48,181 nt of DNA from Bacteroidota bacterium (GCA_013298545.1 JAAFIA010000035.1:1-48181), one strand, 5' to 3'. Counted from the stretch's first letter, positions 1 through 8,049 are shown. Made by a program: numbers and translations. Notes: generated from the letters alone by a model not told the origin.

Positions 1-1140
1 CGCAAGCTCTTGAAACAGGCTACGGGTAATCCGGCTACCATTGATTATTTTATGGCGGATGTGCGTAGTACGATGGATTATTCGGCGTTTGGGGTGGCGT
101 TGGCGGGGCGGAGTTTTGTGAGTGGCGGAACAAAATACCGCTACGATTTTAATGGCAAAGAAACGGATGTGGAGGATGATTTGCAGGATTATGGGTTTAG
201 GATTTATAATGCGAGGTTGGGGAGGTTTTTGAGCGTGGATCCATTAAGTGGGGAATATCCGTGGAACTCAACGTACGCTTTTGCAGAGAATGATGTGATT
301 AGATGTATTGATTTAGAAGGAGCTGAGAAGTATTTTAGTACTACTGGTTATCAATATACCGATGCCGAAGTATTAAAATATATAGGCATTACAGTAGATC
401 CCAATAACTCCAATGTGTTTACGTTTGATATGCAACCCTGTGATACAGATGCTGATGGTATACCCACTTCTGATGTAATGTCTAGAACAGGACCTGTTAC
501 TCAATTGTTTAATCCCGACGGAACAGGAACAACTTATGATCAATTTTTGCAAGTTGCCGCTATGGGTTACAATGAAAATGTCAACGATCCTCTGGCGCAA
601 CAAGCTACAGAAAATGTTATTATTAATCGTGCAAATGCTCATTACAATGGGAGTATTTCGAGAGCATTAAATGGTATGAACGGTGCAAGCACAGCATCCC
701 ACCAATCTCGTTTAAGTAATTATAGTAATTATGCAAATTATTGTAATGCAACTTCTGACCAAAGAGAGCAAAATGCAGGAATGAAGACGGCAACTGCTGG
801 AGCTATTAAAGCCTTCCTTGGAAATGATATAACTAATGGAGCAACCTATGAGAGTGGGAGAGATTTTTTTACTCCTGGGTGGTCTGATTATGAGAGAAAT
901 CAACAGTTTGGATATGTTTGGTCTCCTGATGGTAACTTTAATGAATATACCCCTGCTACAAATCCAAGTCATAAAGGCACTAATGGGTCATATGGCTTTA
1001 CTATAACAGCAAGTTGGGGAGGAAATGTATTCATGAAAGACTACAAAGATGGGGATGAGCTTACAGTTCAACAAAAGAATGAACGAGCTAGAGCCAAAGC
1101 TCTATTTGAAAACTCAGTGGAGTCTATAAGGTATGACTAA
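1..1140 (+). CDS. RHS repeat-associated core protein, C-terminal part with variable toxin-like tip (5' end outside window)
   Basis: The frame is open from the first base, so this is the 3' part of a longer gene; a TTG at 10 is internal, not a real start. The first about 100 residues are the conserved RHS-associated core: YDFNGKE, then YGFRIYNARLGRF, SVDPL and YAFAEND. After a break (ending around ...DLEGAEK) comes a tip of about 270 residues not shared with the core, as in polymorphic toxins. Within the tip, a segment MGYNEN...ATENVIINRANA, then SNYANYCNA and LGNDITNGATYESG, follows the layout of SleB-type cell-wall hydrolases (acidic residue, VxxNR, aromatic/Cys region, TNGATHY-like end). 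That link is my inference, and an unrelated fold is possible. The tip is visibly more AT-rich than the core. A lipoprotein gene follows 33 bp downstream. Confidence 0.85.
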   Translation, partial: RKLLKQATGNPATIDYFMADVRSTMDYSAFGVALAGRSFVSGGTKYRYDFNGKETDVEDDLQDYGFRIYNARLGRFLSVDPLSGEYPWNSTYAFAENDVIRCIDLEGAEKYFSTTGYQYTDAEVLKYIGITVDPNNSNVFTFDMQPCDTDADGIPTSDVMSRTGPVTQLFNPDGTGTTYDQFLQVAAMGYNENVNDPLAQQATENVIINRANAHYNGSISRALNGMNGASTASHQSRLSNYSNYANYCNATSDQREQNAGMKTATAGAIKAFLGNDITNGATYESGRDFFTPGWSDYERNQQFGYVWSPDGNFNEYTPATNPSHKGTNGSYGFTITASWGGNVFMKDYKDGDELTVQQKNERARAKALFENSVESIRYD

Positions 1141-1173
1141 CGAATGTCAGAACAATAACAAACAAACATCAGG

Positions 1174-1974
1174 ATGAAGCACTTCCAATATTACATTTCG
1201 TTATTTCTTATCTTCAATAGTTGCACTAGAGTTGCTAAGGAAAGCAATAAAAAAATACAAGAAAGAAAACCCGATAAGCAATCTATTTACAGTCTTGCGG
1301 TATCTTTTTTAGATTCGAATTTATTTGAAAACATAGTCCCAAGTAAATTTGAAAATAAATTTTTAAATACTGATACACTTTTTAAAAGTGAACTATTTGA
1401 ACTTATAAACGATCAAAAAATAGTGTTTCGTTCTAATCATGACAAGCAAAAAGGAATAAAATTTACAACTCTGGAGGTAAATGGGCAATTAATAGATTCT
1501 ATATATGATAAAGGACTTAATTTGATTTCAATTCAGGAACTTGGAACTATTAACTGGGGTGAGAAAAAACCAATCACATACTATTCAAATAGCAAGGGAG
1601 AGGTGTATTTTGTTCTTTCATATTATGATATGAACTCATCTGGAATATACCGCTTTGAGCATAAAGGCTTATTGTTTTATTTAAATAAAGATATCACAAG
1701 AGTATTTGCTATAAATAGTTTTGGTGCTTTTAGGAATTTTTATTTTTCATATGATAGCAATGAAACAGTTAAATACTTAGATATTAAATCTGGAACTACT
1801 TCCATATACGAAGATGGAGAAATTATATATAACATAAATATACTTTGTATTAATGGCAAGAAATGTCAAATTTTTCATCAAATGAATATGAATAATATGC
1901 CAATGAAAGCTATTATTTCAACCCCCAATATTTATAATGATTCAACTTATCTACTAATTGATAAGAATTGGTAA
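1174..1974 (+). CDS. Putative lipoprotein, candidate immunity protein for the upstream RHS tip
   Basis: This encodes 266 residues that I do not recognise as a known family. The N-terminus (MKHFQYYISLFLIFNSC) is a short hydrophobic signal ending in a lipobox-like FNSC with Cys17, followed by a Lys/Glu-rich tether, so the product is probably a lipoprotein exported to the cell envelope. The rest is rich in Asn, Ile, Tyr and Ser with alternating hydrophobic residues, suggesting beta structure. It starts 33 bp after the RHS gene on the same strand and shares that tip's low GC content, so the two are probably co-transcribed and acquired together. By position it is a candidate immunity protein. An envelope location would suit protection against a toxin acting on peptidoglycan, but this is inference. 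Confidence 0.65.
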   Translation: MKHFQYYISLFLIFNSCTRVAKESNKKIQERKPDKQSIYSLAVSFLDSNLFENIVPSKFENKFLNTDTLFKSELFELINDQKIVFRSNHDKQKGIKFTTLEVNGQLIDSIYDKGLNLISIQELGTINWGEKKPITYYSNSKGEVYFVLSYYDMNSSGIYRFEHKGLLFYLNKDITRVFAINSFGAFRNFYFSYDSNETVKYLDIKSGTTSIYEDGEIIYNINILCINGKKCQIFHQMNMNNMPMKAIISTPNIYNDSTYLLIDKNW

Positions 1975-2189
1975 TGAGGTGGGTAATGTATCAGATTATA
2001 GTCGTGAGTCGTGCGTCAAATTAGCGCATGGCAGATTAACCAATTAAAAATCAGTTCTTTGACATCCTAAAAGCAAGCATAAACACCCAATTTCGGGTGT
2101 ACAATTATTGTATAACAAACTTAAACATAACCCTAATAAGGTTTTAAACGCATTTCAACCAAAGCGGTGCATCATCCCGAAATTTCGGG

Positions 2190-2192
2190 ATA
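2190..2192 (+). repeat. Right edge of an 18-bp perfect palindrome in the copy 1 leader
   Basis: In copy 1 the leader reads ATCCCGAAATTTCGGGAT just before AGCGCATG and the transposase start (about 2174-2191). Copy 2 has only AAATT at the same place. The palindrome is therefore an addition on both sides of the shared AAATT core, and it would form a hairpin close to the start codon. Confidence 0.6.
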
Positions 2193-2196
2193 GCGC

Positions 2197-2796
2197 ATGA
2201 CGAAAATGAATTGTATAAAATGCTCGCAAACACTTGTCCGTCGTGGCTTTCAAGCAAACGGCAATCAAACGGCAAGCAACGGTATTTTTGTAAAACATGT
2301 AAACACTATACGCAAGCAACCTATACTTACAAAGCCTGTCAAGCAAACACAAATGCAGCAATTACCAAATGGCTAAAAGTTGGCGGTACACTCAGACAAA
2401 CAGCAAAAGCACTTGGCATTGCATTTAACACCTTTCAAAAACGGATATTGAATATTGCCGCTACTTTGCAAAATCCAATTCCAGATCAAGCTGGCGATAG
2501 CTACGAAATTGACGAACTCAAAACACATATTGGTTCACCCAAAAAAGAATCTTGGTTGCTCTCAGCATTCAATAAAAGGACAGGAAAAATTTCAGACGTA
2601 AGCCTTGGAAGTCGGAAGAAAATTGACTTTAGAAAAGTTATCAATCATGTTTTGCAAGCATCGCCAAAGAGAATTTATACAGACGGTTTACCAAATTATC
2701 AATCCTTAATACCCAAATGCGTGCATAAAATAGCCAAGAAAATGCTTTGTCGGATTGAGCGATTTCATTTGAATTTACGAACGCATGTTTCTAGTT
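2197..2796 (+). pseudogene. IS1-family transposase, frameshifted and truncated
   Basis: Counting from the ATG at 2197 (the equivalent of the ATG at 2976 in copy 2), the first about 20 codons match the intact transposase. An extra 11 bp (CAATCAAACGG, around 2256-2266, a local slippage duplication of CAAACGGCAA) then shifts the frame, and a stop follows within about 50 codons. The remaining transposase sequence is open only in another frame. The last part of the catalytic domain, after HLNLRTHVSSL, is replaced by the left end of copy 2. No functional transposase is expected. Confidence 0.8.
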
Positions 2797-2797
2797 T

Positions 2798-3652
2798 GAG
2801 TCGTGCGTCAAATTAGCGCATGGCAGATTAACCAATTAAAAACCAGTTCTTTGACATCGTAAAAGCAAGCATAAACACCCAATTTCGGGTGTACAATTAT
2901 TGTATAACAAACTTAAACATAACCCTAATAAGGTTTTAAACGCATTTCAACCAAAGCGGTGCATCAAATTAGCGCATGACGAAAATGAATTGTATAAAAT
3001 GCTCACAAACACTTGTCCGTCGTGGCTTTCAAGCCAACGGCAAGCAACGGTATTTTTGTAAAACATGCAAACACTATACGCAAGCAACCTATACTTACAA
3101 AGCCTGTCAAGCAAACACAAATGCAGCAATTACCAAATGGCTAAAAGTTGGCGGTACACTCAGACAAACAGCAAAAGCACTTGGCATTGCATTTAACACC
3201 TTTCAAAAACGGATATTGAATATTGCCGCTACTTTGCAAAATCCAATTCCAGATCAAGCTGGCGATAGCTACGAAATTGACGAACTCAAAACACATATTG
3301 GTTCACCCAAAAAAGAATCTTGGTTGCTCTCAGCATTCAATAAAAGGACAGGAAAAATTTCAGACGTAAGCCTTGGAAGTCGGAAGAAAATTGACTTTAG
3401 AAAAGTTATCAATCATGTTTTGCAAGCATCGCCAAAGAGAATTTATACAGACGGTTTACCAAATTATCAATCCTTAATACCCAAATGCGTGCATAAAATA
3501 GCCAAGAAAATGCTTTGTCGGATTGAGCGATTTCATTTGAATTTACGAACGCATGTTTCCAGTTTACGACGCGATGAAATTTGTAGCGCAAAAAGTAATT
3601 TACATCTATTGGCTCGTGTGAAAATTTATTGTTGGTCGTGATTTTATTTTTC
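2798..3652 (+). mobile_element. IS1-family element, copy 2 (complete transposase)
   Basis: This is the second tandem copy, nearly identical to copy 1 over its first about 770 bp and carrying the complete transposase gene. A short direct repeat, CRTCAAATTAGCGCATG, occurs at its left end (about 2805) and again immediately before the start codon (about 2963). The right boundary is uncertain: no inverted repeat matching the left end is visible after the stop codon, and a MITE-like palindrome begins about 12 bp beyond it, so the right end may be damaged. Confidence 0.7.
2976..3641 (+). CDS. IS1-family transposase
   Basis: The 221-residue product has the IS1 InsA/InsB layout in a single frame. An N-terminal zinc finger (CIKCSQTLVRRG, then RYFCKTC) is followed by a helix-turn-helix (GGTLRQTAKALGIAFNTFQKRI). 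The catalytic part shows the DDE pattern: DELKTHIGSPKKESWL with the first Asp near residue 98, IYTDGLPNYQSLIP with the second, and the IERFHLNLRTHVSSLRR block that in IS1 carries the basic residues near the last acidic position. IS1 itself needs a programmed frameshift; here both halves are already fused. The protein is probably functional if the element ends are intact. Confidence 0.88.
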   Translation: MTKMNCIKCSQTLVRRGFQANGKQRYFCKTCKHYTQATYTYKACQANTNAAITKWLKVGGTLRQTAKALGIAFNTFQKRILNIAATLQNPIPDQAGDSYEIDELKTHIGSPKKESWLLSAFNKRTGKISDVSLGSRKKIDFRKVINHVLQASPKRIYTDGLPNYQSLIPKCVHKIAKKMLCRIERFHLNLRTHVSSLRRDEICSAKSNLHLLARVKIYCWS

Positions 3653-3833
3653 CGAATATAAGAAGCTGTTTAAATTTCATCCTTTGATTTTGTTATGTGT
3701 CTTTTTGCACCATACTTCGTTGCGTTTTTTGACCATAGTCGTTCTACTATGGCCTGCAAAACGCGCCTCGTCTGGCACAAAAATCCATCATAACAATTCT
3801 CAAAAACAAATTTTAAACAGCTTCTAAATTCGC
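3653..3833. mobile_element. MITE-like imperfect palindrome of about 180 bp
   Basis: AGAAGCTGTTTAAATTT at 3661 pairs with AAATTTTAAACAGCTTCT ending at 3825, and the match extends outward through CGAAT and ATTCG. The interior is also a long imperfect palindrome: TTGTTATG pairs with the region of CATAACAA, TTGCGTTTT with AAAACGCG, and CCATAGT with ACTATGG around a 4-7 nt loop near 3742. No coding frame is present. Terminal repeats without a transposase and a whole-length fold are typical of MITEs. No clean target duplication could be identified. Confidence 0.6.
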
Positions 3834-3884
3834 CTTCCCCCTTTAACGCTATACAACTATTTGCTCAATAAACCGGAATACTTC

Positions 3885-4631
3885 TCACAACGTATCATTC
3901 TTCAACACCCCGCTCGCCAACAATTTATGCAAGTGTGGATTGCTTCGCGCCTGGTGCATGAGTTTTTGATGGCCCAGATGGTGGCAATCGGAACCAAGAA
4001 AATCAATCATATTTTGGTCGATCATGCGTTCGGCAATTTTCTTGGTGGCTGGCGAATAATAGCCTGTCAGCGAATTAATATTGAGCTGAAACAAAACACC
4101 TTTATCGCGAAGTCGTTCATACGTTTCAAAAGAATTGTACCAAAACGGATAACGCTCGGGATGCGCCAGAATTGGTTTATATCCTTGTGTTTGCATTTTG
4201 AAAATTAATCCATCTAAATTTTCAGGCGCATTGAGATACGATACTTCAAACAAGAGGTAATTTTTCCCGAACGTGAGCAATTTTTCTGAATTGAGTTTTT
4301 GCTCCAAATCAAAATCGAAATAATACTCTGCTGCGGCTTCTAATTCCAGATTGATGCCTTCTTTTTTTGCAGCTTCGCGCACACGTTCCAATCCACCTAA
4401 AATAATTTCAGGCGTGTTGCGGTAATAATCGCCCATGATGTGCGGCGTTGTAATTACTTTTTTATACCCAAAGGCTTCCATGCCGCGCAACAAGTCCAAC
4501 GTGTCGGTCATTGTTTTTGCACCATCATCAATACCGGGAATAAAATGCGAGTGCATATCGCACTGCAAAATACCCAGATCAGCATCGGGTAAAACGGACT
4601 TTGTTCCGAAAATTTTTGAAAATAGAGACAT
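3885..4631 (-). CDS. CpsB/YwqE-type PHP-domain tyrosine phosphatase
   Basis: This 248-residue protein belongs to the metal-dependent CpsB/CapC/YwqE protein-tyrosine phosphatases. It has the PHP metal motifs: DMHSHFIPGIDDG at residues 25-37, a conserved TPH at 62-64, AEYYFD near 101, HPERY at 157-161 and SDCHH at 214-218. Family members dephosphorylate the BY-kinases that control capsule and exopolysaccharide export, so a role in surface polysaccharide regulation is likely, although no polysaccharide genes flank it. The length is usual for the family. It stands alone on the minus strand, between the MITE and the divergent MbnP operon. Confidence 0.9.
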   Translation of the reverse strand: MSLFSKIFGTKSVLPDADLGILQCDMHSHFIPGIDDGAKTMTDTLDLLRGMEAFGYKKVITTPHIMGDYYRNTPEIILGGLERVREAAKKEGINLELEAAAEYYFDFDLEQKLNSEKLLTFGKNYLLFEVSYLNAPENLDGLIFKMQTQGYKPILAHPERYPFWYNSFETYERLRDKGVLFQLNINSLTGYYSPATKKIAERMIDQNMIDFLGSDCHHLGHQKLMHQARSNPHLHKLLASGVLKNDTL

Positions 4632-4643
4632 GATTCAGCACCA

Positions 4644-4651
4644 CAAAGCTA
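4644..4651 (-). promoter_or_regulatory. Candidate -7 box (TAGCTTTG) for the PHP phosphatase gene
   Basis: Read on the minus strand, TAGCTTTG matches the Bacteroidota -7 consensus TAnnTTTG exactly and lies 12 bp before the start codon. A TTTG occurs upstream, but only 11 bp away, shorter than the usual 19-21 bp, so the -33 element is not convincing. Confidence 0.35.
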
Positions 4652-4895
4652 AGCATTGTAAACAAACCTTAATAGTACTCAACTCTTAGACCATAAATGA
4701 TGGCCCAATGGCTCTTTCATGGAGAAAGAAGATGCTCATTATACCTCTATACCGCAATTTATTGGCAAATCACCGCAAAGAAAGAACATGCTTTTGAAAT
4801 AGTTCTATTTTTGACTTTAAGGCTGTGAACTTGTCTCCATTAGATATTCCCCAGCTTTATTTCGGAAGGGTTCACCACCTAAAAATTGATTGTCG

Positions 4896-5585
4896 ATGCG
4901 CACGTTTTGCCTCTTTATTTTATACTGCATGAGCATTCCTTATTTGAATGCACAGCAGAATGTGCGCATTTCTTTTTTGCCGTTAGTTCACAGCAAACCA
5001 CTGGTTCTCGGAACAATAAACATGGATAGTCTTTCGCACGATAGTGTGCGCATTGATGCGTTTCGGTTCTATGTTTCCAATATCGTGTTATTACAAGACG
5101 ATTCTGTTGTATTCCGCGAAAACACAAGCTATCATTTGGTTGATCTGGCAGACACAAATTCCTTACATCTTCGTTTCGCTGTAAACGAACAACTTGTTTA
5201 CAATACAATTCAATTTCAGTTGGGTATTGATAGCCTGACAAATGAATCTGGCGCATTGGGCGGCGCGCTCGACCCCACGCGTGGCATGTACTGGGCTTGG
5301 CAAAGCGGGTACATCAATTTAAAACTCGAAGGTTATCGCAACTCTTGTCCAACTCGCAATCATCTGTTTGAATTTCATCTTGGCGGGTATCGCTATCCTT
5401 TCAATGCGATACAGCCTGTTAGCCGAAAACTTCCCATGCAAACCAATACCTACACCTGTGCTATCGATATTGGAACATTTCTCGACCAAATTTCCTTGGC
5501 AAAAAACAATCACATCATGTCGCCAAGCCATGCTGCGGTAAACTTGTCGCAACAATTGGCTGACTTATTTTACTTTTTACCATGA
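4896..5585 (+). CDS. MbnP-family protein (copper/haem-protein partner)
   Basis: The frame opens at a TTG (4890), but the ATG at 4896 gives a clean signal peptide ending LNAQQ, so I chose that start, giving 229 residues. The sequence fits the MbnP family: a beta-sandwich beginning VRISFLPL, an internal LGGALDPTRGMYWAWQSGY block (the family's hallmark L-DP-GMYWAW), and EFHLGG followed by a small C-terminal extension. MbnP proteins are exported and work with the di-haem enzyme MbnH, which modifies a tryptophan so that MbnP binds copper. Here the MbnH homologue starts inside this gene's stop codon (ATGA overlap), which supports the pairing. Confidence 0.85.
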   Translation: MRTFCLFILYCMSIPYLNAQQNVRISFLPLVHSKPLVLGTINMDSLSHDSVRIDAFRFYVSNIVLLQDDSVVFRENTSYHLVDLADTNSLHLRFAVNEQLVYNTIQFQLGIDSLTNESGALGGALDPTRGMYWAWQSGYINLKLEGYRNSCPTRNHLFEFHLGGYRYPFNAIQPVSRKLPMQTNTYTCAIDIGTFLDQISLAKNNHIMSPSHAAVNLSQQLADLFYFLP

Positions 5586-6616
5586 AAAAGTATGGTTGGT
5601 TTTTAATTTGTTTTGTGGTATTCCTTACCGCATTTCGCATGCTGGATTCAGTTCTTGTTTTTCCAAAACATTTTCCAAAACCCGTTTATGATTTCAAAAA
5701 AAATCCTCTTGATGAACGCAAAATAGCATTAGGACGTGTTTTGTTTTACGATCCATTACTATCTTCAGACAATACCATTTCGTGCGCCTCGTGTCATTCT
5801 TCTTACAATAGCTTCGCACATGTCGATCATAATTTAAGTCATGGTATCGACGATCAGATTGGTACACGCAACGCGCCCGCGCTCATTAATTTGGCTTGGC
5901 AAAAAACGTTTATGTGGGATGGTGCAGTAAATCATCTCGATGTGCAAGCCCTCGCGCCCATAACACATCCCAAAGAAATGGGCGAAGAGTTGACGCATGT
6001 TATTCAGAAATTACAACAATCGCCCACCTATCCTACCCTATTTTATCAAGCGTTTGGAGATTCCATCATCACCGGACAACACGTACTGCTCAGTCTTGCA
6101 CAATTCCAACTCACACTCATTTCGGCCAATAGCAAATATGATAGCATGCTGGTAAAAAAAGCCGCCTTTACACCACAAGAAAAAAATGGATATGCGTTGT
6201 TTCAACAGCATTGCAACACGTGCCATCGTGAACCTCTATTTTCGACGTACGCATTTAAAAACAATGGCTTACCAGTCGATACAACGTTGAACGATTTTGG
6301 ACGATGGAACATCACACATCAAGCCTCCGACTCCTTGCTGTTTAAAGTTCCAACATTGCGCAACCTCGAATACTCTTATCCATATATGCACGATGGGCGT
6401 TTCAAACGTTTATCCGATGTCATCTATCATTACACAAATGGTATTCAAAAAACAAAAACGCTTTCGCCTGAATTGCAACAACCAATCAAACTAACGGAGC
6501 GCGAAAAAGTTGACCTCGTTGCTTTTTTATTGACGTTAAGCGACCGAAATTTTGTCTTCAATCCAGCTTTTGCATATCCACCAAAAATCGTTATTCCTTC
6601 AGCGAAGGATCAGTAA
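5582..6616 (+). CDS. MbnH/MauG-type di-haem cytochrome c peroxidase family protein
   Basis: This 344-residue exported protein has an N-terminal hydrophobic signal or anchor (residues 5-20) and two c-type haem sites: CASCH at 68-72 and CNTCH at 211-215. Other family blocks are RKIALGRVLFYDPLLS, GTRNAPALINLAW, FMWDG, PTLRNLEYSYPYMHDGR and VAFLLTL. The domain order is that of bacterial di-haem peroxidases and MauG. Adjacent to an MbnP gene with a 4-bp overlap, it is best read as MbnH, which oxidises a Trp on its partner to make a copper site. A generic peroxidase role remains possible. It is translationally coupled to the upstream gene. Confidence 0.88.
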   Translation: MKKYGWFLICFVVFLTAFRMLDSVLVFPKHFPKPVYDFKKNPLDERKIALGRVLFYDPLLSSDNTISCASCHSSYNSFAHVDHNLSHGIDDQIGTRNAPALINLAWQKTFMWDGAVNHLDVQALAPITHPKEMGEELTHVIQKLQQSPTYPTLFYQAFGDSIITGQHVLLSLAQFQLTLISANSKYDSMLVKKAAFTPQEKNGYALFQQHCNTCHREPLFSTYAFKNNGLPVDTTLNDFGRWNITHQASDSLLFKVPTLRNLEYSYPYMHDGRFKRLSDVIYHYTNGIQKTKTLSPELQQPIKLTEREKVDLVAFLLTLSDRNFVFNPAFAYPPKIVIPSAKDQ

Positions 6617-6653
6617 AATTATCGTCCAAATTTCACCATTCAAAACAACGCTT

Positions 6654-8000
6654 ATGAAACGCTATTTATTTTCGCTTGTCTTGCTAAGTTCAACCATAGC
6701 TGCAAGCGCACAAAGTCCAGCCATCACATCGTGGCTTCAGAATACAACGGTGATGGGTCAGCATTATGTGCAAAATAATTTCACACCCATTCAAGACAAT
6801 GTGCTGGCCAATGTTCAAACCGTTCAATATTCTGCAAACTGGGTGTATGTGAGTACGCATGGCATTCCGACCTACATTACAGGGCCATTTTTGGATAATA
6901 ATCCGTCGTTAGCGAGCGATCAAGATGCGATTTTTAAAATTCCATTGAATCCAACTCCAAACCAAAATCCAACAGCAACAACACCGGGTAATATTGGTGT
7001 ATTCATCAATGGTGTTGCCTTATTTGATTACCGCGATGGTGTGTCTTGGCGCGCAGCTTCGCAGGCCGATGCGGGTGGCCCAATTCAAGGACCTCCAGGA
7101 GACGGCATTTGGAATCGCGATGCGATTAAGGCTGAACGCCTAGGCTTTGATTGTGCAAAAGGACATCCGGCCATGGGCAATTACCACCACCATCAAAATC
7201 CATCAGCTTTTGATCTTGATCTGAATGTTATATCAACTATTTGTTCGTTGTACGATGCCGATGGTTTATACGTGATCGACAGCACTCAACACTCCCCATT
7301 GATTGGTTTTGCGTATGATGGTTATCCAATTTATGGTGCTTACGGGTATAAAAATGCTGATGGTACTGGTGGTATTACACGCATAAAATCATCGTATCAT
7401 TTGCGCAACATTGCAGTACGCACACATTATGCCGATGGTTCTGATGTAGCCGACGGCCCACCAATCAGTAGCACGTTTCCACTTGGACATTACCGCGAGG
7501 ATTATGAATACATTGCGCCTACTGCACCCGATTCTTTAGATGAGCATAACGGACGTTTTTGCGTAACACCAGAATATCCCAATGGAACGTATGCCTATTT
7601 TTGTACGGTAGATGCTGGATGGAATTCGTATTATCCGTATGCTGTTGGACCTACATTCTATGGAACTCGTGTTGTATCGATTGTAGCAGCTATCAATGAA
7701 AATGTAACAACGTATGTTGCTCCGACTGGAATTAGTAGCGAATCGTTTGAGGCGTTGAACATACAGGTACTGCCAAATCCGGCAAACGATTATGTAGCGG
7801 TTCAGGTAGGGAATCTTGTGCGCGACAACATTACCGTAAAATTGTTTGATCTGACCGGAAAACTCATCAGCACATCGATGATTTATGCAGGGAGTACAAT
7901 TACCTATATCGATACGCGTACGTTGTATGCAGGTACATACATCTTGCAATTGAGCAACGCAGAACATGTGCATACGACTAAAGTGGTGGTTCAGCATTGA
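6654..8000 (+). CDS. Secreted YHYH-domain protein with T9SS type A sorting domain
   Basis: The frame is open from 6552, inside the preceding gene, but the ATG at 6654 starts a clear signal peptide (MKRYLFSLVLLSSTIAASAQ), giving 448 residues. The central region carries the YHYH-domain features: GVALFDYRDG, GNYHHHQNPSAF with a His cluster near residue 178, and IGFAYDGYPIYGAYGY. The C-terminal about 80 residues (QVLPNPANDYVAVQV, LFDLTGKLI, AGTYILQL, KVVVQH) are a type A T9SS sorting domain, so the protein is exported across the outer membrane. It lies 37 bp after the MbnH gene, suggesting one operon with a metal-related role; the function of YHYH proteins is not established. Confidence 0.85.
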   Translation: MKRYLFSLVLLSSTIAASAQSPAITSWLQNTTVMGQHYVQNNFTPIQDNVLANVQTVQYSANWVYVSTHGIPTYITGPFLDNNPSLASDQDAIFKIPLNPTPNQNPTATTPGNIGVFINGVALFDYRDGVSWRAASQADAGGPIQGPPGDGIWNRDAIKAERLGFDCAKGHPAMGNYHHHQNPSAFDLDLNVISTICSLYDADGLYVIDSTQHSPLIGFAYDGYPIYGAYGYKNADGTGGITRIKSSYHLRNIAVRTHYADGSDVADGPPISSTFPLGHYREDYEYIAPTAPDSLDEHNGRFCVTPEYPNGTYAYFCTVDAGWNSYYPYAVGPTFYGTRVVSIVAAINENVTTYVAPTGISSESFEALNIQVLPNPANDYVAVQVGNLVRDNITVKLFDLTGKLISTSMIYAGSTITYIDTRTLYAGTYILQLSNAEHVHTTKVVVQH

Positions 8001-8015
8001 TTTCAATCATCATCT

Positions 8016-8049
8016 AAAAAACTCCGATCTCCCAATCGGAGTTTTTTTT
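8016..8049 (+). terminator. Rho-independent terminator of the MbnP-MbnH-YHYH operon
   Basis: AACTCCGAT and ATCGGAGTT form a perfect 9-bp stem with a 6-nt loop, followed by eight T residues. It lies about 15 bp after the YHYH gene's stop codon. Confidence 0.9.

Larger units (their letters stand above)
2006..2797 (+). mobile_element. IS1-family element, copy 1 (3'-truncated)
   Basis: This 792-bp segment is repeated almost exactly by the next one. It starts at GAGTCGTGCGTCAAATTAGC and runs through a leader hairpin (ACACCC/GGGTGT around 2087-2104) into the transposase frame. Homology with copy 2 stops after the codons for VSSL at about 2796, where copy 2's left end begins directly. About 70 bp of coding sequence and the right end are therefore missing. 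Such a fusion is expected from tandem insertion or from unequal recombination between copies. Confidence 0.7.

Noticed and set aside
2211-2816. Full-length start for the first IS1 transposase at 2211
   Set aside because: The ATG at 2211 is in the wrong frame relative to the zinc finger start at 2197; the frame is open only because of the 11-bp insertion. The gene is scored as a pseudogene.
3861-4208. 115-residue plus-strand ORF over the PHP phosphatase
   Set aside because: It is antisense to a well-supported gene with catalytic motifs, and its translation resembles no known protein.
4632-4895. Small gene in the gap between the phosphatase and MbnP
   Set aside because: Apart from the candidate -7 box, I found no ORF with a start, domain or RNA-like fold here.
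6552-6653. Upstream extension of the YHYH gene into the MbnH gene
   Set aside because: It would remove the signal peptide from the N-terminus; the ATG at 6654 starts a typical signal peptide.
7536-8006. 156-residue minus-strand ORF over the YHYH and sorting-domain region
   Set aside because: It is antisense to a gene with a signal peptide and a sorting domain; composition (Cys, Ile, Arg rich) is typical of shadow frames.
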